Source: Owenia fusiformis (Eukaryota > Annelida > Polychaeta > Sabellida > Oweniidae). From it: a DNA stretch of 64,000 bases. The notes beneath the pieces are model-generated. The model searched no databases. It was not told the origin of the DNA and was given only the letters and a program-made list of their open reading frames with translations. Below are positions 26,001-41,000 of this stretch, piece after piece (positions within the stretch are counted from its first letter, which is position 1; every line of letters begins with the position of its first letter). The translations under genes and the position numbers were made by a program. The stretch covers positions 186,001 to 250,000 of the forward strand of contig CAIIXF020000005.1 of the NCBI GenBank assembly GCA_903813345.2, in the 5' to 3' direction.

Positions 26001-29000
26001 AAGCTGTTAACCTTACTCATTCAAATACCACCATTCCAGTACTATTTAACTGTAAGTTGTTAACCATACTCATTCAAATACCACCCATCGAGTACAGTTT
26101 AACTGTAAGTTGTTAACCTTACTCATTTATATACCACCATTCCAGTACTATTTAACTGTAAGTTTTTAACGTTTCTCATTCAAATACCACCATTCCAGTA
26201 CTATTTAGCAGTGAGCTGTTAACCTAACTCATTCAAATACCACCATTCCAGTACTATTTAACTGTAAGTTGTTAACCTTACTCATTCAAATACCACCATT
26301 CCAGTACTATTTAACTGTAAGCTGTTAACCTTACTCATTCAAATACCACCATTCCAGTACTATTTAACTGTAAGCTGTTAACCTTACTAATTCAAATACC
26401 ACCCTTCCAGTACTATTTAACTCTAGGTTGTTAACCTTACTCATTCAAATACCACCATTCCAGTATTATTTAACTGTAAGCTGTTAACCTTACTCATTCA
26501 AATACCACCCTTCCAGTACTATTTAACTGTAAGTTGTTAACCTTACTCATTCAAATACCACCATTCCAGTACTATTTAGCAGTAAGCTGTTAACCTTACT
26601 CATTCAAATACCACCATTCCAGTACTATTTAACTGTAAGTTGTTAACATTACTCATTCAAATACCACCATTCCAGTACTATTTAACTGTAAGTTGTTAAC
26701 CTTACTTATTCAAATACCACCATTCCAGTACTATTTAACTGTAAGTTGTTAACGTTACTCATTCAAATACCACCATTCCAGTACTATTTAACTGTAAGTT
26801 GTTAACATTACTCATTCAAATACCACCATTCCAGTACTATTTAACTGTAAGTTGTTAACATTCCTCATTCAAATACCACCATTCCAGTACTATTTAACTG
26901 TAAGTTGTTAAACTAACTCATTCAAATACCACCTTTCCAGTACTATTTAACTGTAAGTTGTTAACCTCACTTATTCAAATACCACCATTCCAGTACTATT
27001 TAACTGTAAGTTGTTAAACTTACTAATTCAAATACCACCATTCCAGTACTATTTAACTGTAAGTTGTTAACGTTACTCATTCAAATACCACCCTTCCAGT
27101 ACTATTTAATTATAAGTTGTTAACCTTACTTATTTAAATACCACCATTCCAGTACTATTTAACTGTAAGTTGTTAACCTTACTTATTCAAATACAACCAT
27201 TCCAGTACTATTTAACTGTAAGTTGTTAACGTTACTCATTCAAATACCACCCTTCCAATACTATTAAATTATAAGTTGTTAACCTTACTAATTTAAATAC
27301 CACCATTCAAGTACTATTTAACTGTAAGTTGTTAAACTTACTCATTCAAATACCACAATTCCAGTACTATTTAACTGTAAGTTGTTAACGTTACCCATTC
27401 AAATATCACCCTTCCAGTACTATTTAATTATAAGTTGTTAACCTTAATAATTCAAATACCACCATTCCAGTACTATTTATCTGTAAGTTGTTAAACTTAC
27501 TAATTCAAATACCACCATTCCAGTACTATTTAACTGTAAGTTGTTAACGTTACTCATTCAAATACCACCCTTCCAGTACTATTTAATTATAAGTTGTTAA
27601 CCTTACTAATTTAAATACCACCCTTCCAGTACTATTTAACTGTAAGCTGTAAACCATACTTATTTAAATACTACCCTTCAAGTACTTTTTAACTGTAAGT
27701 TGTTAAACTTACTAATTTAAATACCACCCTTCCAGTACTATTTAACTGTAAGCTGTAAACCATACTCATTTAAATACCACCCTTCCAGTACTATTTAACT
27801 GTAAGTTGTTAACCTTACTCATTCAAATACCACCATTCCAGTACTATTTAATTGTAAGCTGTTAACCTTACTCATTCAAATACCACCATTCCAGTACTAT
27901 TTAACTGTAAGTTGCTAACCTTACTCATTCAAATACCACCCTTCCAGTACTATTTAACTGTAAGTTGTTTACCTTTCTCATTCAAATACCACCATTCCAG
28001 TACTATTTAACTGTAAGCTGTTAACCTTACTCATTCAAATACCACCCTTCTAGTACTATTTAACTGTAAGTTGTTCACCTTACTCATTCAAATACCACCA
28101 TTCCAGTCCTATTTAACTGTAAGTTGTTAACGTTACTCATTCAAATACCACCCTTCTAGTATTATTTAACTGTAAGCTGTTAACCTTACTCATTTAAATA
28201 CCACCTTTCCAGTACTATTTAACTGTAAGTTGTTAACCATACTCATTCAAATACCACCATTCCAGTACTATTTAACTGTAAGTTGTTAACCTTACTCATT
28301 CAAATACCACCCTTCCAGTACTATTTAACTGTAAGTTGTTAACCTTACTTATTCAAATACCACCTTTCCAGTACTATTTAACTGTAAGTTGTTAACCTTA
28401 CTTATTCAAATACCACCCTTCTATTATCATTTAACTGTAAGCTGTTAACCTTACTCATTTAAATACCACCTTTCCAATACTATTTAACTGTAAGTTGTTA
28501 ACCTTACTCATTCAAATATCACCATTCCAGTACTATTTAACTGTAAGTTGTTAACCTTACTAATTCAAACACCACCATTCCAGTACTATTTTACTGTAAG
28601 TTGTTAACCATACTCATTCAAATACCACCCATCGAGTACAGTTTAACTGTAAGTTGTTAACCTTACTCATTTAAATAGCACCATTCCAGTACTATTTAAC
28701 TGTAAGTTTTTAACGTTACTCATTCAAATACCACCATTCCAGTACTATTTAGCAGTAAGCTGTTAACCTAACTCATTCAAATACCACCATTCCAGTACTA
28801 TTTTACTGTAAGTTGTTAACCTTACTCATTCAAATACCACCATTCCAGTACTATTTAACTGTAAGCTGTTAACCTTACTCATTCAAATACCACCATTCCA
28901 GTACTATTTAACTGTAAGCTGCTAACCTTACTAATTCAAATACCACCCTTCCAGTACTATTTAACTGTAGGTTGTTAACCTTACTCATTCAAATACCACC

Positions 29001-32000
29001 ATTCCAGTATTATTTAACTGTAAGCTGTTAACCTTACTCATTCAAATACCACCCTTCCAGTACTATTTAACTGTAAGTTGTTAACCTTACTCATTCAAAT
29101 ACCACCATTCCAGTACTATTTAGCAGTAAGCTGTTAACCTTACTCATTCAAATACCACCATTCCAGTACTATTTAACTCTAAGCTGTTAACGTTACTAAT
29201 TTAAATACCACCCTTCTAGTACTATTTAACTGTAAGTTGTTAACCTTACTAATTCAAATACCACCTTTGCAGTACTATTTAACTGTAAGTTGTTAACGTT
29301 ACTCATTCAAATACCACCATTCCAGTACTATTTAACTGTAAGTTGTTAACATTACTCATTCAAATACCACCATTCCAGTACTATTTAACTGTAAGTTGTT
29401 AACATTCCTCATTCAAATACCACCATTCCAGTACTATTTAACTGTAATTTGTTAAACTTACTCATTCAAATACCACCTTTCCAGTACTATTTAACTGTAA
29501 GTTGTTAACCTTACTTATTCAAATACCACCATTCCAGTACTATTTAACTGTAAGTTGTTAAACTTACTAATTCAAATACCACCATTCCAGTACTATTTAA
29601 CTGTAAGTTGTTAACGTTACTCATTCAAATACCACCCTTCCAGTACTATTTAATTATAAGTTGTTAACTTTACTAATTTAAATACCACCATTCCAGTACT
29701 ATTTAACTGTAAGTTGTTAACCTTACTTATTCAAATACAACCATTCCAGTACTATTTAACTGTAAGTTGTTAACGTTACTCATTCAAATACCACCCTTCC
29801 AGTACTATTTAATTATACGTTGTTAACCTTACTAATTTAAATACCACCATTCCAGTACTATTTAACTGTAAGTTGTTAAACTTACTCATTCAAATACCAC
29901 CATTCCAGTACTATTTAACTGTAAGTTGTTAACGTTTCCCATTCAAATACCACCCTTCCAGTACTATTTAATTATAAGTTGTTAACTTTACTAATTTAAA
30001 TACCACCATTCCAGTACTATTTAACTGTAAGCTGTTAACCTTACTTATTTAAATACCACCTTTCCAGTACGATTTAAGTGTAAGTTGTTAACCTTACTAA
30101 TTCAAATACCACCCTTCTAGTACTATTAACTGTAAGTTGTTAACCTTACTCATTCAAATACCACCCTTCCAGTACTATTTAACTGTAAGTTGTTAACCTT
30201 ACTCATTCAAATACCACCATTCCAGTACTATTTAATTGTAAGCTGTTAACCTAACTCATTCAAATACCACCATTCCAGTACTATTTAACTGTAAGCTGTT
30301 AACCTTACTCATTCAAATACCACCCTTCCAGTACTATTTAACTGTAAGCTGTTAACCTTACTTATTTAAATACCACCTTTCCAGTACGATTTAACTGTAA
30401 GCTGTTAACCTTACTCATTTAAATACCACCTTTCCAGTACTATTTAACTGTAAGTTGTTAACCTTACTCATTCAAATACCACCATTCCAGTACTATTTAA
30501 CTGTAAGTTGTTAACCTTACTAATTCAAACACCACCATTCCAGTACTATTTTACTGTAAGTTGTTAACCATACTCATTCAAATACCACCCATCGAGTACA
30601 GTTTAACTGTAAGTTGTTAACCTTACTCATTTAAATACCACCATTCCAGTACTATTTAACTGTAAGTTTTTAACGTTACTCATTCAAATACCACCATTCC
30701 AGTACTATTTTACTGTAAGTTGTTAACCTTACTCATTCAAATACCACCATTCCAGTACTATTTAACTGTAAGCTGTTAACCTTACTCATTCAAATACCAC
30801 CATTCCAGTACTATTTAACTGTAAGCTGCTAACCTTACTAATTCAAATACCACCCTTCCAGTACTATTTAACTGTAGGTTGTTAACCTTACTCATTTAAA
30901 TACCACCTTTCCAGTACTATTTAACTGTAAGTTGTTAACCTTACTCATTCAAATATCACCATTCCAGTACTATTTAACTGTAAGTTGTTAACCTTACTAA
31001 TTCAAACACCACCATTCCAGTACTATTTTACTGTAAGTTGTTAACCATACTCATTCAAATACCACCCATCGAGTACAGTTTAACTGTAAGTTGTTAACCT
31101 TACTCATTTAAATACCACCATTCCAGTACTATTTAACTGTAAGTTTTTAACGTTACTCATTCAAATACCACCATTCCAGTACTATTTAGCAGTAAGCTGT
31201 TAACCTAACTCATTCAAATACCACCATTCCAGTACTATTTTACTGTAAGTTGTTAACCTTACTCATTCAAATACCACCATTCCAGTACTATTTAACTGTA
31301 AGCTGTTAACCTTACTCATTCAAATACCACCATTCCAGTACTATTTAACTGTAAGCTGCTAACCTTACTAATTCAAATACCACCCTTCCAGTACTATTTA
31401 ACTGTAGGTTGTTAACCTTACTCATTCAAATACCACCATTCCAGTATTATTTAACTGTAAGCTGTTAACCTTACTCATTCAAATACCACCCTTCCAGTAC
31501 TATTTAACTGTAAGTTGTTAACCTTACTCATTCAAATACCACCATTCCAGTACTATTTAGCAGTAAGCTGTTAACCTTACTCATTCAAATACCACCATTC
31601 CAGTACTATTTAACTCTAAGCTGTTAACGTTACTAATTTAAATACCACCCTTCTAGTACTATTTAACTGTAAGTTGTTAACCTTACTAATTCAAATACCA
31701 CCTTTGCAGTACTATTTAACTGTAAGTTGTTAACGTTACTCATTCAAATACCACCATTCCAGTACTATTTAACTGTAAGTTGTTAACATTACTCATTCAA
31801 ATACCACCATTCCAGTACTATTTAACTGTAAGTTGTTAACATTCCTCATTCAAATACCACCATTCCAGTACTATTTAACTGTAAGTTGTTAAACTTACTC
31901 ATTCAAATACCACCTTTCCAGTACTATTTAACTGTAAGTTGTTAACCTTACTTATTCAAATACCACCATTCCAGTACTATTTAACTGTAAGTTGTTAAAC

Positions 32001-35000
32001 TTACTAATTCAAATACCACCATTCCAGTACTATTTAACTGTAAGTTGTTAACGTTACTCATTCAAATACCACCCTTCCAGTACTATTTAATTATAAGTTG
32101 TTAACTTTACTAATTTAAATACCACCATTCCAGTACTATTTAACTGTAAGTTGTTAACCTTACTTATTCAAATACAACCATTCCAGTACTATTTAACTGT
32201 AAGTTGTTAACGTTACTCATTCAAATACCACCCTTCCAGTACTATTTAATTATACGTTGTTAACCTTACTAATTTAAATACCACCATTCCAGTACTATTT
32301 AACTGTAAGTTGTTAAACTTACTCATTCAAATACCACCATTCCAGTACTATTTAACTGTAAGTTGTTAACGTTTCCCATTCAAATACCACCCTTCCAGTA
32401 CTATTTAATTATAAGTTGTTAACTTTACTAATTTAAATACCACCATTCCAGTACTATTTAACTGTAAGCTGTTAACCTTACTTATTTAAATACCACCTTT
32501 CCAGTACGATTTAAGTGTAAGTTGTTAACCTTACTAATTCAAATACCACCCTTCTAGTACTATTAACTGTAAGTTGTTAACCTTACTCATTCAAATACCA
32601 CCCTTCCAGTACTATTTAACTGTAAGTTGTTAACCTTACTCATTCAAATACCACCCTTCAAGTACTATTAACTGTAGGCTGTTAACCTTACTCATTCAAA
32701 TACCACCTTTCCAGTACTATTTGACTGTAAGTTGTTAACCTTACTAATTCAAATACCACCATTCCAGTACTATTTAACTGTAAGTTGTTAAACTTACTAA
32801 TTCAAATACCACCATTCCAGTACTATTTAACTGTAAGTTGTTAACGTTACTCATTCAAATACCACCCTTCCAGAACTATTTAATTATAAGTTGTTAACCT
32901 TACTAATTTAAATACCACCATTCCAGTACTATTTAACTTTAAGTTGTTAACCTTACTTATTCAAATACCGCCCTTCCAGTACTATTTAACTGTAAGTTGT
33001 CAACCTTACTTATTCAAATACCACCTTTCCAGTACAGTTTAACTGTAAGTTTTTAACGTTACTCATTCAAATACCACCATTCCAGTACTATTTAGCAGTA
33101 AGCTGTTAACCTAACTCATTCAAATACCACCATTCCAGTACTATTTAACTGTAATCTGTTAACGTTACTAATTTAAATACCACCCTTCCAGTACTATTTA
33201 ACTGTAAGTTGTTAACCTTACTAATTCAAATACCACCTTTCCAGTACTATTTAACTGTAAGCTGTTAACCTTACTAATTTAAATACCACCATTCCAGTAC
33301 TATTTAACTGTAAGTTGTTAACATTACTCATTCAAATACCACCATTCCAGTACTATTTAACTGTAAGTTGTTAACATTCCTCATTCAAATACCACCATTC
33401 CAGTACTATTTAACTGTAAGTTGTTAAACTTACTCATTCAAATACCATCTTTCCAGTACTATTTACTGTAAGTTGTTAACCTTCCTCATTCAAATACCAC
33501 CATTCCAGTACTATTTAACTGTAAGTTGTTAAACTTACTTATTTAAATACCACCCTTCCAGTACTATTTAACTGTAAGTTGTTAAACTTACTAATTTAAA
33601 TACCACCCTTCCAGTACTATTTAACTGTAAGCTGTAAACCATACTCATTTAAATACCACCCTTCCAGTACTATTTAACTGTAAGTTGTTAACCTTACTCA
33701 TTCAAATACCACCATTCCAGTACTATTTAATTGTAAGCTGTTAACCTAACTCATTCAAATACCACCATTCCAGTACTATTTAACTGTAAGTTGTTAACCT
33801 TACTCATTCAAATACCACCCTTCCAGTACTATTTAACTGTAAGCTGTTAACCTTACTTATTTAAATACCACCTTTCCAGTACGATTTAAGTGTAAGTTGT
33901 TAACCTTACTAATTCAAATACCACCCTTCTAGTACTATTAACTGTAAGTTGTTAACCTTACTCATTCAAATACCACCCTTCCAGTACTATTTAACTGTAA
34001 GTTGTTAACCTTACTCATTCAAATACCACCCTTCAAGTACTATTAACTGTAGGCTGTTAACCTTACTCATTCAAATACCACCTTTCCAGTACTATTTGAC
34101 TGTAAGTTGTTAACCTTACTAATTCAAATACCACCATTCCAGTACTATTTAACTGTAAGTTTCTAACCTTCCTCATTCAAATACCACCATTCCAGTACTA
34201 TTTAACTGTAAGTTGTTAACCTTACTAATTCAAATACCACCCTTCCAGTACTATTTAACTGTAAGTTGTTTACCTTACTCATTCAAATACCACCATTCCA
34301 GTACTATTTAACTGTAAGCTGTTAACCTTACTCATTCAAATACCACCATTCCAGTACTATTTAACTGTAAGCTGTTAACCTTACTCATTCAAATACCACC
34401 TTTCCAGTACTATTTAACTGTAAGTTGTTAACCTTACTAATTTAAATACCACCCTCCAGTGCTATTGAACTGTAAGCTGTTAACCTTACTAATTCAAATA
34501 CCACCATTCCAGTACTATTTAACTGTAAGCTGTTAACCCTAGTCATTCAAATACCACCATTCCAGTACTATTTAACTGTAAGTTGTTTACGTTACTCATT
34601 CAAATACCACCATTCCAGTACTATTTAACTGTAAGTTGTTAACCTTACTCATTCAAATACCACCTTTCCAGTACTATTTAACGGTAAGCTGCTAACCTTA
34701 CTCATTCAAATACCACCATTTCAGTACTATTAACTGTAGGCTGTTAACCTTACTCATTCAAATACCAACATTCCTGTACTGTCTAACTGTAAGTTGTTAA
34801 CCTTTCTCATTTAAATACCACCTTTCCAGTACTATTTAACTGTAAGTTGTTAACCTTACTCATTCAAATACCACCTTTCCAGTCCTATTTAACTGTAGGC
34901 TGTTAACCTTACTCATTCAAATACCACCATTCCAGTACTGTCTAACTGTAAGTTGTTAACCTTACTCATTTAAATACCACCTTTCCAGTACTATTTAACT

Positions 35001-38000
35001 GTAAGTTGTTAACCTTACTCATTCAAATACCACCTTTCCAGTACTATTTAACTGTAAGTTGTTAACCTTACTAATTCAAATACCACCCTTCCAGTACTAT
35101 TTAACTGTAAGTTGTTAACCTTACTCATTCAAATACCACCTTTCCAGTACTATTTAACTGTAAGTTGTTAACCTTACTAATTCAAATACCACCCTTCCAG
35201 TACTATTTAACTGTAAGTTGTTAACCTTACTAATTCAAATACCACTTTTGTAGCACTATTTTACTGTAAGTTGTTAACCTTACTCATTCAAATACCGATG
35301 TATACACTGTAGATATAATTATGCCATTTCAGAATCAACTGACAGTGTTTAATTGATGGATGCATTCCATGCAAAAAATATAATTGAAATCCATACACAA
35401 TAAAAGTGAAAAAGTTGTCTCCACTCTTTTTGTTTTAATTCTCGCCAAAAGTTTTATTATTACAGAAAAGAAATGAAAGTTTACACGACAGCCTATGATA
35501 CAACTTAGATACCATTATGAAATATTAGAATATGCTTGGGGGATTCACGATGCTTATACTTAATAATAGCAGAAACACTGATATGTTATGTAATATCAGA
35601 ATCGTATGTTTATCTTAATTTGTCATAACCATTCTTAAGGTTGAGTAAGATTGAGGAAATTGAAAATACTTGAAGATAAACATTGGAAAACACATAAACT
35701 GTGCATCAACAATCTTACTTTAAAGTTTATTCTGAAGCATTGCTGATTTAGCACTTCGTAGAGAGATCTTTGGTCTAATTTGGTCTAAAATAAGATTTTC
35801 AATACAACAATTTAGAGGCACCAATTATCAATTTTACGACTCGTATTATCATCTTTCTTAGAAGTGCTTTTTAAGTTAAAATTGTCGTTCGGCAAAATGA
35901 TGCCTGGAAATAACATGTATATTTGAGTCTAAAGAATCTTGGCTAAGAGACGTCATGGAGAATAATCAAAATATCACTGATTATGAATGAAACAAAGCAC
36001 ATGTGAAAAAGTTCCTTACTCAGTCAAAGATTAGTAAAATAATATACTGGGAATTTGTTCAGAACCTAGAAAAGAATTCAAAATATATAGAAGGATGGAA
36101 TAAAGATCTCAATTTGTCACTCAATCAAAATGATTTGAAGAAGATAAATAAACTTAACAAACTGAGTAACTATGAACCTAAGTTAGCATCATTCACTTAC
36201 AAAGTCCTTCATATATTTTTAGCAACTAATACATACCTAAAAATGTGTGGACTCATAGAGTCAAACATTTGCACTTTTTGTAAAGCAAATCCTGAAACGA
36301 TTTGCCATCTTCTGTATGAATGTATTATTGTAAGTGCTTTATTAAATGACATCAAACAATGGCTCCCTTTAGAGTTCACATTGCTATGTACTAAACAAAA
36401 TGTATTGATAGGACCTGAGAGTATAAATGAAAAAACAATCATTCTAAATAATATGCTATGTATTTTTAAAAGGTATGTTTATTTGTGTAAACATTCTATC
36501 CTAAAGGTTTCATAAGTAATGTGAAGGAATATTTTATTATGGACAAACGGGTTGGCAGAGGCGATAAGTGGAAAATCATGGAAGCAAAATTAAACAAATG
36601 ATACTGATAATTTTTTCCTTTAAATAAAAAAGATTGCCAATTTCTTAAAGACTAACGTTTAACCAAAACTGTATTGTAAAATTGCAAAATGTATGTTTAC
36701 CACGTAACTGTATTGTAATTGTTTTGCAATTGCTTTAACATGCTTATTCTTTAAAATTATTCTTTTCATTTTGGATTTCCGCCATCGCGATTACCGCGCC
36801 CCCTTTGCCTTTAACTTTCCAAATAGAGGAGTTTCTAAATGATTCTGAAATCTCGCTAATTCTCGTTTTTCATGAGATTTTAAGAGATTTGCACATTTTA
36901 CCTCTAATGACTCACTTTTCTTTCTTTTTGATACCATATTTGAATACAGTGATATGTTTCCAACAATAATAGCTTTGATTTACACATTTATGTCATTTAA
37001 ATCATTCTCCATGACATTTAAAAAAAACTTGGGCCAAATCTCCATTGATGTAATGCTAAAATTCTTCAAAACCATGGTTTAATCGTATGACAACCAACAT
37101 TTTCATGTTCATTGACAGGGTCATTTAATAGTATGCCATTCAAATTTCAGACAGATTTAACTAACACTCTTTGATAAATCATGAAATTAAGTGACTATTG
37201 CAAGCTTTTAGCATAGAACTCAATGGAAGGATGGCCCAAGATGAACAAAGGTGACATCTATTATGTCAGCTTTATTCAGCTTTATTTAGCTATTTAGAAA
37301 CTATACTATTGCAAACGACACAGTGGCGTAGCTACATGTACACCGAATACGCACAGGCGTACTCTCTAATTTTAAAGATAGATAAAAGGTACATGCAGTA
37401 TGGCAAGTGATTTTAACAATATGTGTTCTTACAAGTGAAGTCCACATGATAGTAAAATATCAATCAAACTCTCTGAAAAATTATGGATTAGGACCCCACT
37501 TTGGCACTTTTTTAAAAATGTTAGGCTTATTTTCTAAAAAGAGGATCTTGTTTTTCTCAATTTAAATATATCAAACGTTTTTTCTACACTATATTTAACA
37601 ATTTCTGAAAAGGAGATGAGTATCATATGCGATAAAGTTAAAAACCACATATCCCACGTTACTTTCCCATAGGGAAAACGCATGCTACCCATTGTTTTCA
37701 GCTTAATTTGGTCATCGAAAATTGATATCTTCAAAATAAGACTCTCAACACCATATACTTTTAAAGAAGTGTTAGACCCCTCTTTGAATAATCTTTTCGT
37801 GCAATAAGAATCAGAAAAAGAAGATCCTCTTTTAAGTAAATAGGTTCAACATTTTGAAAAAATTGTTGGCATAATGTCTCCATTCATACTTTTTTAAATT
37901 GTTTGATTTATATTATTATCATCATGGGGACTTCACTTGAAAGAAAACATATTGTTTTAATAAAAACCATTGTATTCATGGCCAGAAAGTATTCATGGTT

Positions 38001-41000
38001 AAAGATATGACTGTCTAAAATCACTTGCACATGGCCCGAAGCAAGCTTTTGCCAAGGGGGCTCACTTTTCAAAACATTCCAGGGGGAGTTCACTTTTGAC
38101 AAATTTGGTCCAAAATCACCTGAAAAGTGCTCAGAATGGTGAAAACTGCATGATTTTGAATGAATTGTTGGCCAGGGAGTCGCTCGAACTAAGTTTCAAG
38201 ATTTATTTTTTTAGCTCAAACTAAGACATAATCATCTCGATGTAAAACACCATATTCACTTTGAATCGGATATATGTACAATGATATTGCCAACCGATGG
38301 TTTCTGAGTTTGGACAAATAAGAGGGGTCTGGTGAACCAGAATGGGTTTCCGCATATTCAGTCATTCCTGCAGAAGTAAGACGAGTCGATATTTTGCGTT
38401 GTTCCATCGAATGTATTGTAACTATAAATATCTGCGTTCAGTGCCCAGGGCCTACTGAAGATATAAAACATTAAATAAATATTATTTTTCCAAGCGAATG
38501 TTAATAGGTACTCAACATTATGGGGCGAGCAAGCAGATATAAAAGAGAAATGATTGAGACTTTTGTTTGACATGTTATGACATAAATGTTACCATATACG
38601 TCAACCCGTGCCCTTTCAAACATAAATCATGATCATAACAAATTCTGAACGTATTTGTCGATCAGAAAATACCAATGTCCAGGTTGGACATTTTTTTATT
38701 ATTTGAGACACGTGTTTTTGACGCAAATCGTTTTGGTAGTAAGCAGTCCCTATGCTCTACTTCATAACCCGTCTCAACATCTTCAACTCAGTGTTCCTCT
38801 CTTATCTATGGCAACAGAGACACTGAGAAGATAAACTAGTATTGATTGTGAGTAACATCGATGTAAATTGAACTGGTTTGCAGTCTTACCTCGCAAGGTA
38901 AATTAGAAATATCTATAGAAGAGTTTACGGTCTGCCGCTACCCTTCATCTTTGCAGAAAGGGGCCAATGCTTGTAACAAAAGATTCAGTGGGTGTAGCAG
39001 GAAAACTGAAGTACATGAATTGATTATGTAGTGTCGAAGAGGAAATGTCAACGACCGGTGGTAAAGACATGTTACTTTGCAAGTTGTGAATAAGGCTAAA
39101 CGTGAGACTTTTTCCAGAGTGCGTATCTGCAACCAGACGGTTTGCTTCATTGATTTTACAGTTTTTATCAATATAATATAAGAGATTATGAACTCTTTAA
39201 GCCTTGCCAAGTGGATAAGATATTCCATCCCCTTACACTCTTGCTCTTCTTCCTTCTGAAGTCCCAGTGCTAAACATAAATAGCAAATGTCAAAAAATAG
39301 CAAAGATTAACATTGACAGACTTGATCCATGTATTGGTGGGCATACTTACGTGCTTTTCATTATTATCCCATGGTCAATATGGTCAGTTGTCTCATTTCT
39401 CAAATCATTTGTGAGAGTAGAATGTAATTGAATGCACCAGATGTTGCAATTTTCATCACTTTTCCAATGTCTCTCTGTTAGGTTTTCATTATTTAGGGAT
39501 GGATTCAAAATTAATAATAATTTGGCCACTGCACATTACAGCAAGTTTCTAATGAAGCGAGTCTAGGACTCATGTCTTGACGATAACCGAAATCTCAATC
39601 TGAAGTTGTTGTAAATGTGGACCTTAATCTGAACAAAAAGGGTCACTTCTGTTTAAAATCACACCATTATGTTTGACATAAATTATCAAATAGTTTACTT
39701 AGTTACCTCAACAAGACTAGATCCAAGATTAAGAACAATTGCAAAAATGGTATCGCACCTCCATCAAAAATATTTTTAGGATATATACATTATACAGATG
39801 TAATTGAAATAAAATCTGAACCAACCTGTAAGATGATGCAGGTGGAAGCCAACCTACAGGGTGTCCCAAAAAGTAACAGGATCGGACTAGTAGTGGCATT
39901 TTTATAATACTGCACTAGTCTACGTTTTCACAGAACATACTTTAATTTATGTATTGGGACTAAAAGTGCAAAGTTTAAAAATATGTTATGAAGCGTTGTT
40001 AGGGTAATGGTTGCTATGGTAGCTTGATATCAAATTGCTGAGGGCAACATTTCATGAAACGGATGCTACGCTGAGTGAATGGTATAGTTTCATGGTGTTT
40101 TAAAGAGCAAGATCTATCAGGACACTGACTACCATATCCAATTCTTATCATCTACGTTAATAAATCTTCAAATAACAATACTTCAGATCATATACACATG
40201 CACGTACGATACAGTGTTCCCCAGCTCTAGGCCCCCGGATGTGTTTGAGTCATTCTTCCAGCACCCTAATACAAGTTTTCACTAATAAGAACTTATTTCA
40301 AAAATGGAGAGAGTGCGCCAAAAGCAAAATATTTAAAAGCAATGTATAATTCTTGTCAAACTGATGAGACCTCATTCATGGAAAAAGAATCGACACGCCT
40401 GAGTGTTTAAAATGTTGCCCCGGGTACTGTGATGTCATGTTACCAGAGCAACAATAGCTCAAACAGCGTTTCATGATTATCGTTTAAACTTCTGCATTTA
40501 GTTCCAATACATGAAAGTACATTCTGGGAACATTTAAGTGCAGCAGTAACGCGGAAACGACAGCACTTGTACTGTTTCTTTTGAAACACCTTGTATATAT
40601 TTTATAAGCTGAAATTAGATAGCAGAGTCTTCGTTATCAATCAAAACTTGAATAACTCTGACTATATTAAGAACATCCAGGCTCAGATTCTAGCTTAAAA
40701 ATAATTGATATAGTTAGGTTAGGGTGAATTACCTCTTGATCTAAGAGTTCCTTCAAACTATAGATTTATACATCTATAATACATGCATTGATTTAAATTC
40801 AAACAAATATGTGTGTTATGTCTGCTTCCGGAAAAGATTATTAAATGGTGAGCCTCTGGTATTTTGAAAGAAATATTTTTCTTTAATTTGTTAAATTGGA
40901 AGGGGTGGTATATGTGGACTTATCATATCCTGTAACTTCATTTTCTCTTGTATATGCGCGGATGATATCATTTTCAAATATATACAGGGTGGGCGAAAAA

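Noticed and set aside
25536-35297. CRISPR-like array
   Set aside because: Units are directly abutting 53-bp satellite copies with no unique spacers, in an animal genome.
38938-39303. 121-codon minus-strand frame
   Set aside because: No ATG at its start, no recognisable domain, located inside the SLC6 intron without matching splice sites or phase.
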